From assembly GCF_003286915.1 (NCBI RefSeq), contig NZ_QMFY01000001.1, forward strand, positions 620,001-684,000: DNA of 64,000 nt, written 5' to 3'. The position numbers and the translations under genes are program-made. The first letter of the stretch is position 1, and each line of letters starts with the position of its first letter. Shown here piece by piece: positions 8,785 to 17,141 of this stretch. Source of the stretch: Pseudochryseolinea flava. GTDB taxonomy: Bacteria; Bacteroidota; Bacteroidia; Cytophagales; Cyclobacteriaceae. The notes beneath the pieces are model-generated. The model saw nothing but the letters and a program-made list of their open reading frames with translations, made no database searches and was not told the DNA's origin.

Positions 8785-9927
8785 ATGCTTAACAGAAGAA
8801 GTCTCCGGATTAAAGTAATGCAGAATCTTTTTGCGCTCCAGCAATGCAAAGATGCCAACTACGAATTATGTCTGGAAAATATTGGTGAAGCGTTTCTTCC
8901 AGATCTTAATTCGATGGAAGTACAGGACAAAGCTGCCTTAAACGCTCAGAAAAAAACTGCTACTAAACTTTTTGAGAAAGCCTTCGGCAAAGGCGAAACA
9001 TCTGTCGATAGTGACGATGAAAAAATCAAAAAGACTGTTAACGCTGCGTTTCTATTTTATGCGAAGCAATCCAAGAAAGACACTGATTTCTTCAGAACAA
9101 GCCTCATCAGCGAAATCGAAAAAATTTATGATCAATACATTTCCGTATTGAGTCTGGCTACAGCGTTTGCAGAACTCGCAGAAGCCGACAAAAAAGTATC
9201 GCACAAGAACTTTGTTCAAAATACTTGGATCAAAGCACTTCAAAAAAATGAGGAGCTCAAGAAGAACGCCTTGAAGATGGGACGTCATTGGCAAGATAAA
9301 CTCGATCGCGTTAAACTTTGGTTCCGCGATGTAGTACGCCAAGACAATGAATATTTAAACTATCTCGACAAGAAAAGCCCCTCCGCCGACGATCAGAAAA
9401 AGTTTGCAAACCATCTCTTCAAAAAAGTGATCCTTGGCAAGACTGTTATCAATGAACATTTCGAAGAAGAAGTGCTTCGCTGGGCAGAAGACAAAGAAAT
9501 TGTGCGTGGCCTTATCGAAAAAACCATCAAATCGTACGACCCTGACACGATGCCGAATGGTATAGCACTTCACACACTTTCTATTAACTGGGAAGAAGAT
9601 AAAGAGTTTATTGAGATACTGTATAAGGCAACAGCGGACCTCGACGGTGAATACAAAACACTCATTGCCAATAATACACGCAATTGGGAGGTCGACCGCC
9701 TACCGCTTACAGACCGTATGATCCTGGAAATGTCGATTGCTGAATTTTTGAATTTCCCGAACATTCCGGTAAAGGTTACCATCAACGAGTACATTGAGCT
9801 GGCCAAAAACTACAGCACGCCTAAAAGCCGACAGTTCATTAATGGTATCCTGGATGTGATTGCAAAAGAACTCCAAGACAACGGCACGCTGAAGAAAAGC
9901 GGACGAGGATTGATGGATAACAAATAG
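8785..9927 (+). CDS. nusB: Transcription antitermination factor NusB with long N-terminal extension
   Basis: The protein opens with MLNRRSLRIKVMQNLFAL, the typical NusB helix-1 pattern (RR..R..A.Q.L), and ends with the conserved NusB core (~residues 240-370: LPLTDRMILEMSIAEFL, PVKVTINEYIELAKNYSTPKSRQFINGILD). NusB binds boxA RNA with S10 (NusE) in rRNA antitermination. Most bacterial NusB proteins are ~140 residues; this one is 380, with about 200 extra helical, charged residues between the opening helix and the core. Long NusB forms are usual in Bacteroidota. The product of an adjacent YtxH gene is unrelated in function. Confidence 0.93.
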   Translation: MLNRRSLRIKVMQNLFALQQCKDANYELCLENIGEAFLPDLNSMEVQDKAALNAQKKTATKLFEKAFGKGETSVDSDDEKIKKTVNAAFLFYAKQSKKDTDFFRTSLISEIEKIYDQYISVLSLATAFAELAEADKKVSHKNFVQNTWIKALQKNEELKKNALKMGRHWQDKLDRVKLWFRDVVRQDNEYLNYLDKKSPSADDQKKFANHLFKKVILGKTVINEHFEEEVLRWAEDKEIVRGLIEKTIKSYDPDTMPNGIALHTLSINWEEDKEFIEILYKATADLDGEYKTLIANNTRNWEVDRLPLTDRMILEMSIAEFLNFPNIPVKVTINEYIELAKNYSTPKSRQFINGILDVIAKELQDNGTLKKSGRGLMDNK

Positions 9928-9971
9928 GTAAAATTCCGGCACAAATTTTAATAACCGGACATCCAAATCTG

Positions 9972-10002
9972 TTTGTTAAACTTTGTTAAAATTTTGAATT
10001 TG
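9972..10002 (+). promoter_or_regulatory. Predicted promoter for the YtxH-DUF1573 pair
   Basis: TTTG (9972-9975), a 19-base spacer and TGAATTTG (9995-10002) match the Bacteroidota architecture with one mismatch in the -7 element. The predicted start of transcription is near 10006, about 25 bases before the ATG at 10033. Confidence 0.55.
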
Positions 10003-10032
10003 CGTCTTGACGTAATTTAATTTAAACGTTTT

Positions 10033-10341
10033 ATGAGTAAAAAGAGTGGAAGTTTATTGATGGCCTTTCTAGTGGGAGCAGCGACAGGTGCAGTGCTGGG
10101 CATTTTATACGCACCAGACAAGGGCTCGAACACTCGGGAAAAGCTTTCATTTCAATTGGATAAATACCGCAAAATGCTTCAAGAGCTTGTAAATGATTTC
10201 GTGACTGGTAAAGAAACGCCGCTCACCTCTGAAGCAAAATCGCAAGGTCAGAAAGTCGTAGATGAAGCCAGAAATAAGGCTGAGAAATTATTGGAAGATG
10301 TTGATGAGCTGTTGGAACAAATCCGCGGCAAAAAAGCTTAA
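10033..10341 (+). CDS. YtxH domain-containing protein
   Basis: A 102-residue protein with an N-terminal glycine-rich membrane segment (SLLMAFLVGAATGAVLGILYAP, ~7-28), the hallmark of YtxH proteins, followed directly by the conserved APDKGSNTREKL-type stretch. The rest is a charged, coiled-coil helix (~40-100). YtxH proteins are often stress-related and envelope-associated; the molecular role is not known. The DUF1573 lipoprotein gene starts 20 bases downstream and is probably co-transcribed. Confidence 0.88.
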   Translation: MSKKSGSLLMAFLVGAATGAVLGILYAPDKGSNTREKLSFQLDKYRKMLQELVNDFVTGKETPLTSEAKSQGQKVVDEARNKAEKLLEDVDELLEQIRGKKA

Positions 10342-10360
10342 AATAGGAATTGAAAAAAAT

Positions 10361-10867
10361 ATGAAAACACAGATAGTAAGATCACTTGTCTTTACAGCAC
10401 TTGTGGCGTTAACGCTCGGTGCTTGCAATAGCAAAGACGCTGAAAAGAAAATTGCCGCTGCAGAAGAGCAACTTCAAAAATCACCAGCGCCTACAGCGAC
10501 AGTACCTCAACCTGAAGCAAAGCCGGAAGGTCCGCTTCCTGCGTTTCAATTCGAAACAACGAAACATGATTTCGGCACACTCAAAGAAGGGGATCCTGCG
10601 GAATTCACTTACAAATTCACCAACAATGGTGCAGCACCGTTAGTGATTTCGTCTGTTAAACCTTCTTGCGGCTGCACGGTACCTGAGTACTCTCAACAGC
10701 CAATTGCCGTAGGTGGAAGCGGATTCGTGAAAGTAAAATTCGACACGAACGGTAAAAGCAACGTGCAAAACAAAACTGTTACTGTGATTGCGAATACTTA
10801 CCCTAAAGAAATCACGTTGAATTTTACGGCGGTTATCGTACCAAAAGCTGGACCATCAGCAAAATAA
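10361..10867 (+). CDS. DUF1573 domain lipoprotein
   Basis: A 168-residue protein with a lipoprotein signal peptide: a hydrophobic stretch ending LTLGAC, with Cys near residue 22 as lipidation site. An Ala/Pro/Glu-rich linker follows, then a DUF1573 Ig-like domain (~65-165) with the family signature KHDFGTLKEGD...F.NNGAAPLVI..V.PSCGCTVPEYS. Such proteins are abundant in Bacteroidota and of unknown role; the Ig-like fold suggests binding. I used the ATG at 10361 because the signal peptide begins there; longer frames run into the preceding gene. An intrinsic terminator follows at 10891. Confidence 0.9.
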   Translation: MKTQIVRSLVFTALVALTLGACNSKDAEKKIAAAEEQLQKSPAPTATVPQPEAKPEGPLPAFQFETTKHDFGTLKEGDPAEFTYKFTNNGAAPLVISSVKPSCGCTVPEYSQQPIAVGGSGFVKVKFDTNGKSNVQNKTVTVIANTYPKEITLNFTAVIVPKAGPSAK

Positions 10868-10890
10868 AAGTATTGCTTAAACGAATGAAA

Positions 10891-10924
10891 AGCTGCTCGA
10901 CTTAAGGGCGGCTTTTTTTATTTA
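10891..10924 (+). terminator. Intrinsic terminator after the DUF1573 gene
   Basis: A 6-bp stem AGCTGC/GCGGCT with one G-T pair and an 11-base loop, followed by a run of seven T and more T-rich sequence. It closes the YtxH-DUF1573 unit. Confidence 0.6.
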
Positions 10925-10967
10925 TGGTGGCATAAAAAGTTTCTTCATCCTCTCTATCTTTCTTCCC

Positions 10968-11879
10968 ATGATCCGTCCTCCTTTCCTTCAAGCCGGCGAC
11001 AAAATTGGAATGGTCGCCCCTGGCCGAAAAGTTTCACCAGCTGATGTTGACATCGCCACGCAACATTTTAAATCGTGGGGACTGGAAGTTGTTCTCGCTC
11101 CAAATCTTTTCAGCCGCGATGAATATTATCTCTCCGCTACTGATGATCAAAGAATGGAAGACTACCAACAAATGCTGGATGATCCGCAGATAAGAGCCAT
11201 CGTTAATGCGCGTGGCGGGTATGGGAGCACACGCATTCTTGATCGATTGGATTTTACCGCCTTCACGAAAAATCCTAAATGGATCGTCGGATTCAGTGAT
11301 GTCACTGCGATTCATCTCGCGGTACATCGACTCAACGTTGAAAGCATTCATGGAATCATGCCAATTGTGTTTGGAAAAAATGATGCCCCCAACTCAATCA
11401 ATTCTCTCAAAAACACCCTGTTTGGTATCTTACCCGATATTGATTTTCAGTCAAGCTTACCCAACCGCGAAGGCGCAGCGCGCGGAATTGCAGTCGGTGG
11501 AAACTTGTCGCTCGTAGTTGATTCAATCGGAACATCGTCGGATGTAGACACCGATGGTAAAATTTTGATTCTCGAGGAGGTTGATGAATACCTGTATCGT
11601 ATGGATAGAATGATCGTTCACCTGAAACGCGCGGGAAAATTAAAAAATCTTGCTGGGTTAGTGATCGGTCATATTACGGCGCCACTTGACACAGAGTTAA
11701 ACTTCGGATACAATTTTCAAGACATCATCACAGAACATGTCAAAGAGTACGCGTTTCCAGTGGCTTTCAATTTCCCTTCCGGTCACGAAAATCCAAATTT
11801 ATCGTGGTTACATGGTGCGCATGCATCGCTTAGCGTGAGTGCAAACAAAGCAGGTTTATATTTTAACACGCTAGGATAA
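10968..11879 (+). CDS. LD-carboxypeptidase, peptidase family S66
   Basis: A 303-residue cytoplasmic serine peptidase of the LdcA type, which removes the terminal D-Ala from murein tetrapeptides during cell-wall recycling. The nucleophile Ser is at ~110 in VGFSDVTAI, the Glu is in LEEVDEYLYRMDRM (~205), and the His is in VIGHI (~236), in family order. The N-terminal motif ARGGYGSTRILD is also typical. The upstream sequence TATCTTTC (10955-10962) sits five bases from the ATG, a near match to the -7 element. The gene overlaps the convergent LysE gene by 9 bases, so there is no room for a terminator between them. Confidence 0.93.
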   Translation: MIRPPFLQAGDKIGMVAPGRKVSPADVDIATQHFKSWGLEVVLAPNLFSRDEYYLSATDDQRMEDYQQMLDDPQIRAIVNARGGYGSTRILDRLDFTAFTKNPKWIVGFSDVTAIHLAVHRLNVESIHGIMPIVFGKNDAPNSINSLKNTLFGILPDIDFQSSLPNREGAARGIAVGGNLSLVVDSIGTSSDVDTDGKILILEEVDEYLYRMDRMIVHLKRAGKLKNLAGLVIGHITAPLDTELNFGYNFQDIITEHVKEYAFPVAFNFPSGHENPNLSWLHGAHASLSVSANKAGLYFNTLG

Positions 11880-12491
11880 AAAGAAGTAGTCCACAAATCC
11901 GTAAAGACCTAAGGCGAGAAGCATGTATCCAGGTATTTTTTTCAGTTTACCCGGATCGCCAAATCGTACAACAATTTTTTGTGCGAAGTACGTGAAGATT
12001 AATAGCAATGCGACTGTGCCGAGTGATATCCCTAACAAGTAGGCATGTAATTCCCACGCCGTTGAAACCGTAAGGCTCCATTTCTCTTTTAAGTAAGCCG
12101 TTGCTACGATCCAAAACGGTATTGCTTGTGGATTTAAAATACTAAGCACAACACCACGACGGAAACCACTTTTATTAAAACCCTGAACAAGCGGAGATGC
12201 CTGCTGTTTTGCTGGCAACAATGTAATCACGGCAAAGATTGTAATGGCAACCGCCGTGATGAGTTTCATGTTTGCAATAATTACAGGCGAGGATGTGACC
12301 ATATCGGCAAAAATTACCGAGATCCAAGCATAAGGATATTCAACGATTGCAACGGCAATGGTAAAGCGTATGGCTACCTCAATTTGTTTGTTGAGTCCAA
12401 GTTGAAAAACAATGAGATTAAGTGATCCCGGTGGTATAGATCCGATGAATGAAAAAACAAAACCTAAAGTAAACGCGACAACTATGCTCAT
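11871..12491 (-). CDS. LysE family transporter
   Basis: A 206-residue membrane protein with about six hydrophobic segments. The N-terminus carries the LysE/RhtB signature (FVFSFIGSIPPGSLNLIVFQLGL), and NPQAIPFWIVATAYL falls in the fourth segment. Family members export amino acids; the substrate here cannot be assigned. TATCTTTC lies four bases upstream of the ATG (complement of 12496-12503), again a close -7-like element suggesting a very short leader. This is the last gene of the minus-strand run that starts at 17123. Confidence 0.85.
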   Translation of the reverse strand: MSIVVAFTLGFVFSFIGSIPPGSLNLIVFQLGLNKQIEVAIRFTIAVAIVEYPYAWISVIFADMVTSSPVIIANMKLITAVAITIFAVITLLPAKQQASPLVQGFNKSGFRRGVVLSILNPQAIPFWIVATAYLKEKWSLTVSTAWELHAYLLGISLGTVALLLIFTYFAQKIVVRFGDPGKLKKIPGYMLLALGLYGFVDYFFLS

Positions 12492-12522
12492 TCGCGAAAG
12501 ATAGTAATATCACGTCATGAAA

Positions 12523-13566
12523 TTAAGCTGCGGTTCTCTGCTTAAATTTTTTATAGTGCTGTCGTGCTTCACCAACCGTCGTGAATCTAAAACCGCGTTG
12601 AGCATTTTTTTGTGCGATAAGAAAAATGTTTTTCCAATGTGACATTAATACCTTCATTCCTTTTAACAACGGGAAGCCTGGTTGATAAATATGTGCCGGC
12701 TCGGCGCCACACCCATTAAGCTCTAATATTTTAACATTGCCTTTGTACAAATCTTCGAGTGAAGCAACGCGAAGGTCGAAACGTCCGAAATAAAATCCCT
12801 CGATCTGTTTACTGATTACATCGAATGCATCAGAAAGTTCGTCATTAATCAGATGAGAACCATCCAAAAACTTTGTGCCGAGACAATGGTTGCCAATGGA
12901 TACGAGCTCTAGCTTCTCACCTTCATGAAGTACCTCCTTAAGTCTATCTGCAAATGTCAGCTTCAATTTATCCCACTGAAGTTTTGCGCGATCAAGATTT
13001 AGGATTAAGTCTTGTAATGTCGTCTTACCATCGCCGGTTACGGAGAGCATTTCCTTCATCGTTACAGAAGTAACACGTCCTTTCTCTTGATCCGGAAAAC
13101 GCGTGTAAAAAACACCAAACTCTAACGGATATGAAACAAGATCCTGAATAAGAAAATTGAATTTCATTTTCTGAATATAATTTTCAATGTCTTGATGCGA
13201 GGTAATTCGCTTCACCATAAATCCGCGTTCACCCAGTTCGGGTTTAAAAATTAAAGGAAGTGATAGTCCATTATTTTTAATCTGCTGAGCAACTTCTTCC
13301 GCGTTCGTCGGCCCAACAATCAAGAAAGTTTGAGGAATGTATTGCTTCGGAATTTTTTTGATAACGTCAAACTTCGATTCTCCAAACATACCTCCCATCG
13401 TTATGCCCGGATTCGATCCAGAAAAGAAAATGAAAGAACGTGCGCGCAACGACAGCCAGATGTAATATAATATCACGGGAAACTGCACGATGCCAAATGG
13501 CCAATACTCCCAATGTCGAAGCTTAATAAAAAAATTGCTTCGATAGATCTTCTCCCAAAATGTCAT
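12523..13566 (-). CDS. ATP-grasp protein, D-alanine--D-alanine ligase-like
   Basis: A 347-residue protein with an N-terminal hydrophobic stretch (~20-47: PFGIVQFPVILYYIWLSLRARSF) and an ATP-grasp core. The core shows PLIFKPELGERGFMVKRI (the ATP-binding Lys strand), SVTGDGKTTLQDLI, and FGRFDLRV...ILELNGCGAEPAHIYQPG, where the E-x-N metal-binding pair is visible. The DGKTT loop and the RFDLR/ELNG order resemble the D-Ala-D-Ala ligase branch, which forms peptide-like bonds through acyl phosphates. It is not the housekeeping Ddl by length or start. Its substrates are unknown. DinB lies 14 bases upstream and the two are probably co-transcribed. Confidence 0.7.
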   Translation of the reverse strand: MTFWEKIYRSNFFIKLRHWEYWPFGIVQFPVILYYIWLSLRARSFIFFSGSNPGITMGGMFGESKFDVIKKIPKQYIPQTFLIVGPTNAEEVAQQIKNNGLSLPLIFKPELGERGFMVKRITSHQDIENYIQKMKFNFLIQDLVSYPLEFGVFYTRFPDQEKGRVTSVTMKEMLSVTGDGKTTLQDLILNLDRAKLQWDKLKLTFADRLKEVLHEGEKLELVSIGNHCLGTKFLDGSHLINDELSDAFDVISKQIEGFYFGRFDLRVASLEDLYKGNVKILELNGCGAEPAHIYQPGFPLLKGMKVLMSHWKNIFLIAQKNAQRGFRFTTVGEARQHYKKFKQRTAA

Positions 13567-13580
13567 TTCTAAGGTAAGAA

Positions 13581-14102
13581 TTAATGAGCAGAAGTGGATA
13601 CGGTTTCTTTATGTCGGATCGTAGATGCGGCTATGCCGAAATCATCTGCCAACGAGATGTAGCGTGCAATTTCACGAACGCCGATCTTTATGATCGCCAT
13701 GTGGTGTACGGCATGTTCAATATTATAAACAAGTTCGCGCGTGGCGTTTGTATCGATGGTAACAAACACATCTTTACTTACGTCGTAGCCAGCTTCAAGC
13801 TTCAGCGGCTTCTCATGCATGCCTTCGATAAAGGAAGATATTCTCCCGATAGCCGCGAGTGCTAAGTATTTATCGCTTTCGATTAACTTGTCATGCGCAC
13901 GTTTGTCGTAGTTAATCAGCCCTTGCTGATAACCTTGTTGAAAACACAGAAAGAATTCCAATGTATGGCGGAGGTGCTGACCAATTGTTGACCCACTCAA
14001 ACTTTCAACGGGTCTGGCAAAATCTGCTGCGGTAATTTGATGAACGAGTGACGAGAGTTGATTTAATATATGACAACACGCTTGGTGGAGGTGAACGTTC
14101 AT
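13581..14102 (-). CDS. DinB family protein
   Basis: A 173-residue protein with the four-helix DinB fold. The metal-binding His residues are recognisable in TIGQHLRHTLEFF (~43-55) and in YNIEHAVHHMAIIKIG (~130-145). Family members include thiol-dependent transferases and proteins of unknown role. I prefer the ATG at 14102 over the upstream TTG at 14141 because the recognisable family sequence begins after it. Confidence 0.8.
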   Translation of the reverse strand: MNVHLHQACCHILNQLSSLVHQITAADFARPVESLSGSTIGQHLRHTLEFFLCFQQGYQQGLINYDKRAHDKLIESDKYLALAAIGRISSFIEGMHEKPLKLEAGYDVSKDVFVTIDTNATRELVYNIEHAVHHMAIIKIGVREIARYISLADDFGIAASTIRHKETVSTSAH

Positions 14103-14262
14103 AGACTGTTGGGTTATCGCAAGTTTAAAAGTAATCGACAAAAAATGTTATACCCATCCCGAAGGATTATGGATCAATCCATCAAGTTTGGCTCCCATTC
14201 TAACATGGCCCTACCTATGGAAGTTCTGAAATTACCGAATTGTTGTCGAGATTACAATGACG

Positions 14263-14733
14263 TTAAATGTTGTTCGACGATTTTATCACGCGCCATACTA
14301 AATCCGGTTCGAATCCTTTTTGAATGGCAAAACGCGCAACTTTATCACGTCTCACAAACGGATCTTTATCGCCTGTCTGCTGCGATTTCTTTTGAAGAAT
14401 TTCGGTTAGTGTTTGAAGATAAGCATCGTCTTCTATCTCTTTCATTCCAGACTTGATGCAATTCGGCGTAAGGCCACGTGCTTCCAATGCATGAACGATC
14501 TTTATTCGTCCCCATTTCATGAGCCGAAACTTTCCACCCGCAAATGCTTTTGCAAAACGTTCCTCGTTTAGAAAACCTTCTGTGATAAGATGCGATAAAA
14601 TTTCATCGACTTCATCACGATAGAGTCCATACTCATAGAGCTTATCGCGAACTTCACTGTGAGAACGTTCTTGATACGCGCAAAAGCGATAGATTTTTTG
14701 ACGAGACTCAGAAACTGTCAGCCGCTTCTTCAT
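14263..14733 (-). CDS. recX: Regulatory protein RecX
   Basis: A 156-residue all-helical protein with RecX repeats: RQKIYRFCAYQERSHSEVRDKL (repeat 1), ILSHLITEGFLNEERFAKAFAGGKF (repeat 2) with GRIKIVHALEARGL, and a C-terminal repeat KVARFAIQKGFEPDLVWRVI. RecX binds RecA filaments and modulates recombination. recA is not nearby. A -7-like TAACTTCG (complement of 14739-14746) sits five bases before the ATG, suggesting a separate, nearly leaderless transcript. The 160-base gap to DinB holds nothing recognisable apart from a small inverted repeat. Confidence 0.9.
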   Translation of the reverse strand: MKKRLTVSESRQKIYRFCAYQERSHSEVRDKLYEYGLYRDEVDEILSHLITEGFLNEERFAKAFAGGKFRLMKWGRIKIVHALEARGLTPNCIKSGMKEIEDDAYLQTLTEILQKKSQQTGDKDPFVRRDKVARFAIQKGFEPDLVWRVIKSSNNI

Positions 14734-14796
14734 GATGTCGAAGTTATCACAGCTTCAAAAAAAACAATAGCGGTTCGTCGAGAAATTTACACGCGA

Positions 14797-15273
14797 TTAT
14801 TTCACCAGTCCCTTAGCTTTCATCACACTACCAACAAACTTGCGTTCATTCTCAGTGTTGAAAATTCGGAATGGCCAGTACAGAATCTGAGCCTTATTGA
14901 TATAAAGGACGAAGAAATCCTTTCCGATTTCTCCCTTTTGAATTTGATCCCACTTAATCGGAGCGCCTTCTCTTGGGTTAATCTTCATCAAGATTTGCTG
15001 ACTGCTAATTTCGTAAGAAAACTTTTCGAACAACATCTTGCTCTGTTCGAGTTGCGTAACACCATAAAACTGGATATACCAGAATAACAGATAAAGTAAA
15101 ATACCAATGAATGCCGCGATGAACCACCAAATTGACGCTACCCAAATATAACCCAAGCAGATAATGAATGCAGCAGCTGCTGCTATCCAACCCTGCTGCT
15201 TCATGATATTCTTAAAAGCAATGTTGATATAAATGTTCTTCTCTAGCTTATAATTTTTCGTCTTGACTACCAT
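14797..15273 (-). CDS. YcxB-like membrane protein
   Basis: A 158-residue protein with two adjacent membrane helices (~28-68, rich in Trp, Ile and Ala) followed by a soluble strand-rich domain. That domain carries the family pattern YEISSQQILMKINPREGAPIKWDQI...FFVLYINKAQILYWPFRIF, characteristic of YcxB-like proteins. Function is unknown. It lies between nadC and recX, 27 bases after nadC on the same strand. Confidence 0.75.
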   Translation of the reverse strand: MVVKTKNYKLEKNIYINIAFKNIMKQQGWIAAAAAFIICLGYIWVASIWWFIAAFIGILLYLLFWYIQFYGVTQLEQSKMLFEKFSYEISSQQILMKINPREGAPIKWDQIQKGEIGKDFFVLYINKAQILYWPFRIFNTENERKFVGSVMKAKGLVK

Positions 15274-15300
15274 ATACTATTCACTACAATTTTAATTTCT

Positions 15301-16158
15301 TTAGAATGCTTTCAAGCTTAAGTCTAAGCTTTTGATGGAATGTGTGAGCGCCCCTACCGAGATAAAATCGACACCACATTCCGCTATGGACCGAATCGTT
15401 TCTTCCGTGATTCCGCCACTGGCTTCTGTCTTGAACTTTCCTCCAATCATCGTTACCGCTTCCTTCATCTGTTCGACAGACATGTTGTCTAACATCACAA
15501 CGTCAACTCCACCGATTGTCAATACCTCCGAAACTTCTTTCAGATTTCTTGTCTCGACCTCGATTGCCAATTGTCGATTGGTGGCGCGAAGATAATCTTT
15601 TGCTCGAATGATTGCCTGCTCTATCCCACCAGCCATATCAATATGATTATCTTTTAGCATGATCATGTCATATAATCCAATGCGGTGATTTCGTCCGCCG
15701 CCTATTACAACGCCCCATTTTTCAAGTAACCTGAAGTTGGGCGTCGTTTTACGGGTATCGAGAATCGCGGCTTTTGTGCCTGCAATCAGTTTCTTCAAGT
15801 GCGCAGCTTTCGTCGCGATGGCACTCATTCTTTGCATGCAGTTCAAAACAAGTCGTTCCGCCGTCAAAATAGACCTAGCGGGACCTTCAACCGTAAGTGC
15901 GATGTCTCCAAATTTTATTGACGAGCCGTCCTTCAACAAAACATTCACTTTTAAACGTGGATCCACCTGTTCGAAAATTTTCTCTGCAAGTTCCATCCCC
16001 GCCAGGACGCCGTTATCTTTCACAAGTAGGCGTGCGCGACTGATGGCATCTTCGGAAATAGCAGAAAGCGACGAATGATCTCCGTCCCCCACATCCTCGT
16101 TCAGGGCCTCTGTAATAAATTTCTGAAGAAATTGGTCAGTAATGTAAGGTGGCTTCAC
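15301..16158 (-). CDS. nadC: Nicotinate-nucleotide pyrophosphorylase [carboxylating] (quinolinate phosphoribosyltransferase)
   Basis: About 285 residues. NadC converts quinolinate and PRPP to nicotinate mononucleotide, CO2 and pyrophosphate in de novo NAD synthesis. Family motifs include NEDVGDGDHSS, RTAERL-type ILTAERLVLNCMQRMSAIAT, DTRKTTPNFRLLEKWGV, GGGRNHRIGLYDMIMLKDNH, EVETRNL and ASGGITEETI. I set the start at the GTG at 16158 (M-K-P-P-Y-I-T). An upstream in-frame TTG at 16191 is unlikely because a full promoter lies between the two. The gene follows DUF4783 and DUF1648 on the same strand. Confidence 0.94.
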   Translation of the reverse strand: MKPPYITDQFLQKFITEALNEDVGDGDHSSLSAISEDAISRARLLVKDNGVLAGMELAEKIFEQVDPRLKVNVLLKDGSSIKFGDIALTVEGPARSILTAERLVLNCMQRMSAIATKAAHLKKLIAGTKAAILDTRKTTPNFRLLEKWGVVIGGGRNHRIGLYDMIMLKDNHIDMAGGIEQAIIRAKDYLRATNRQLAIEVETRNLKEVSEVLTIGGVDVVMLDNMSVEQMKEAVTMIGGKFKTEASGGITEETIRSIAECGVDFISVGALTHSIKSLDLSLKAF

Positions 16159-16162
16159 CGGG

Positions 16163-16192
16163 CAAAAATAGGACGGTTTCTGCTCCGGCAAA
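16163..16192 (-). promoter_or_regulatory. Predicted nadC promoter, leaderless
   Basis: Reading the minus strand: TTTG (complement of 16189-16192), 18 bases, then TATTTTTG (complement of 16163-16170), four bases, then the GTG start codon of nadC. The spacing puts the transcription start at or next to the GTG. This decides the nadC start. Confidence 0.55.
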
Positions 16193-16208
16193 AGATGGCG
16201 GCAGGCTT

Positions 16209-16718
16209 TTATTCTTCCGGTTCTTTATGCTGTTGAATCATCTGATACATGTAGTATGAAACGACAGCTATTAACGCCAAAAGAAAGTAAATCATCAGAA
16301 ACATATCTGCGCGTTCGTCATAACCCAATCCAACGCGAACCATTGAAACCACCAGCAGCGTGAAGAAAATGGCAATGATCACGCGTATCCATCGCATCAT
16401 GCGCAAGCTCAGTTTCAAGAGCGTTGCCCGGTTAGCGTCGGTTACAGGAACTGGGTAATTCATTCGGTTTGAATATCGCTTTACGAGGAAAATCCCAACG
16501 TAAACAGCAGCGCCTAGCGCCGGCGCGATAAGCACATTAATCTTAGAACCTGTACCATTGGGAACGCCCGCAAAATCGAAATGAATTGGGATCACTGCAG
16601 GAAGCTTTTGGAAAAAGAATATTGGTATACCAATCGAGGAGAGCAGGAAGAGAGCGCCAAACACTTCCAGAATTTGATCAAACAATGTTAGCGCGGGAAT
16701 CTGTACGTCTTTAGACAT
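16209..16718 (-). CDS. DUF1648 domain membrane protein
   Basis: A 169-residue protein with four predicted membrane helices. The first two are joined by the DUF1648 signature LPAVIPIHFDFAGVPNGTGSK, as in SdpI-type immunity and sensor proteins (shorter here). It starts 3 bases after the DUF4783 stop, so the two are translated from one message. Function is unknown. Confidence 0.85.
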   Translation of the reverse strand: MSKDVQIPALTLFDQILEVFGALFLLSSIGIPIFFFQKLPAVIPIHFDFAGVPNGTGSKINVLIAPALGAAVYVGIFLVKRYSNRMNYPVPVTDANRATLLKLSLRMMRWIRVIIAIFFTLLVVSMVRVGLGYDERADMFLMIYFLLALIAVVSYYMYQMIQQHKEPEE

Positions 16719-16721
16719 GAC

Positions 16722-17123
16722 TTATTCCTTCACGAATGAAATTTCGTGCACCAATTGTTGGCTACTGACTGCCTTAATCTTCATAAAAACGCGGTATGTA
16801 TTCGCGTTGCTTTTGTATTGCCCAATCGCGAAAGGCTGTCCGCCCTTAGAGGAACCTTGGTGGATGATATTAAATTCAGAAGGTGGATTTTGCTTAAAGA
16901 AATCGCGGAACACAAATTCAGCTTGCGCTTTGCTGTATGATTGCACGTTGTCGTCAATCGTTACGTCAATGGTTTGATTGAGATATTTCGATAACTCTTT
17001 CGCACTACCAGCCTTGATAGTTTCTTTAACCTGGGTAATAACGTCGGCCTGCGCATAGGCTGCTGCCAGGCAAGAAATCGTCATTGAAAAAATCAAACAA
17101 AAGCGAAAAATAGTCTGCTTCAT
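16722..17123 (-). CDS. DUF4783 domain secreted protein
   Basis: A 133-residue protein with a signal peptide (MKQTIFRFCLIFSMTISCL..., cleavage near AYAQ). A single domain follows, with the DUF4783 pattern AGSAKELSKYLNQTIDVTID...YSKAQAEFVFRDFFKQNPP...HQGSSKGGQPFAIGQY, an NTF2-like fold. It is found widely in Bacteroidota, often beside nadC as here. Role unknown. The ATG at 17123 is chosen because the signal peptide starts there and a full promoter lies 18 bases upstream; a longer frame to 17207 would read through the promoter. Confidence 0.87.
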   Translation of the reverse strand: MKQTIFRFCLIFSMTISCLAAAYAQADVITQVKETIKAGSAKELSKYLNQTIDVTIDDNVQSYSKAQAEFVFRDFFKQNPPSEFNIIHQGSSKGGQPFAIGQYKSNANTYRVFMKIKAVSSQQLVHEISFVKE

Positions 17124-17141
17124 GATGGTTTCTAAAGGGGC

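Noticed and set aside
14161-14200. Inverted repeat TGGAT-CA-ATCCA in the DinB-recX gap
   Set aside because: Short, with no promoter element or T-tract beside it; likely chance.
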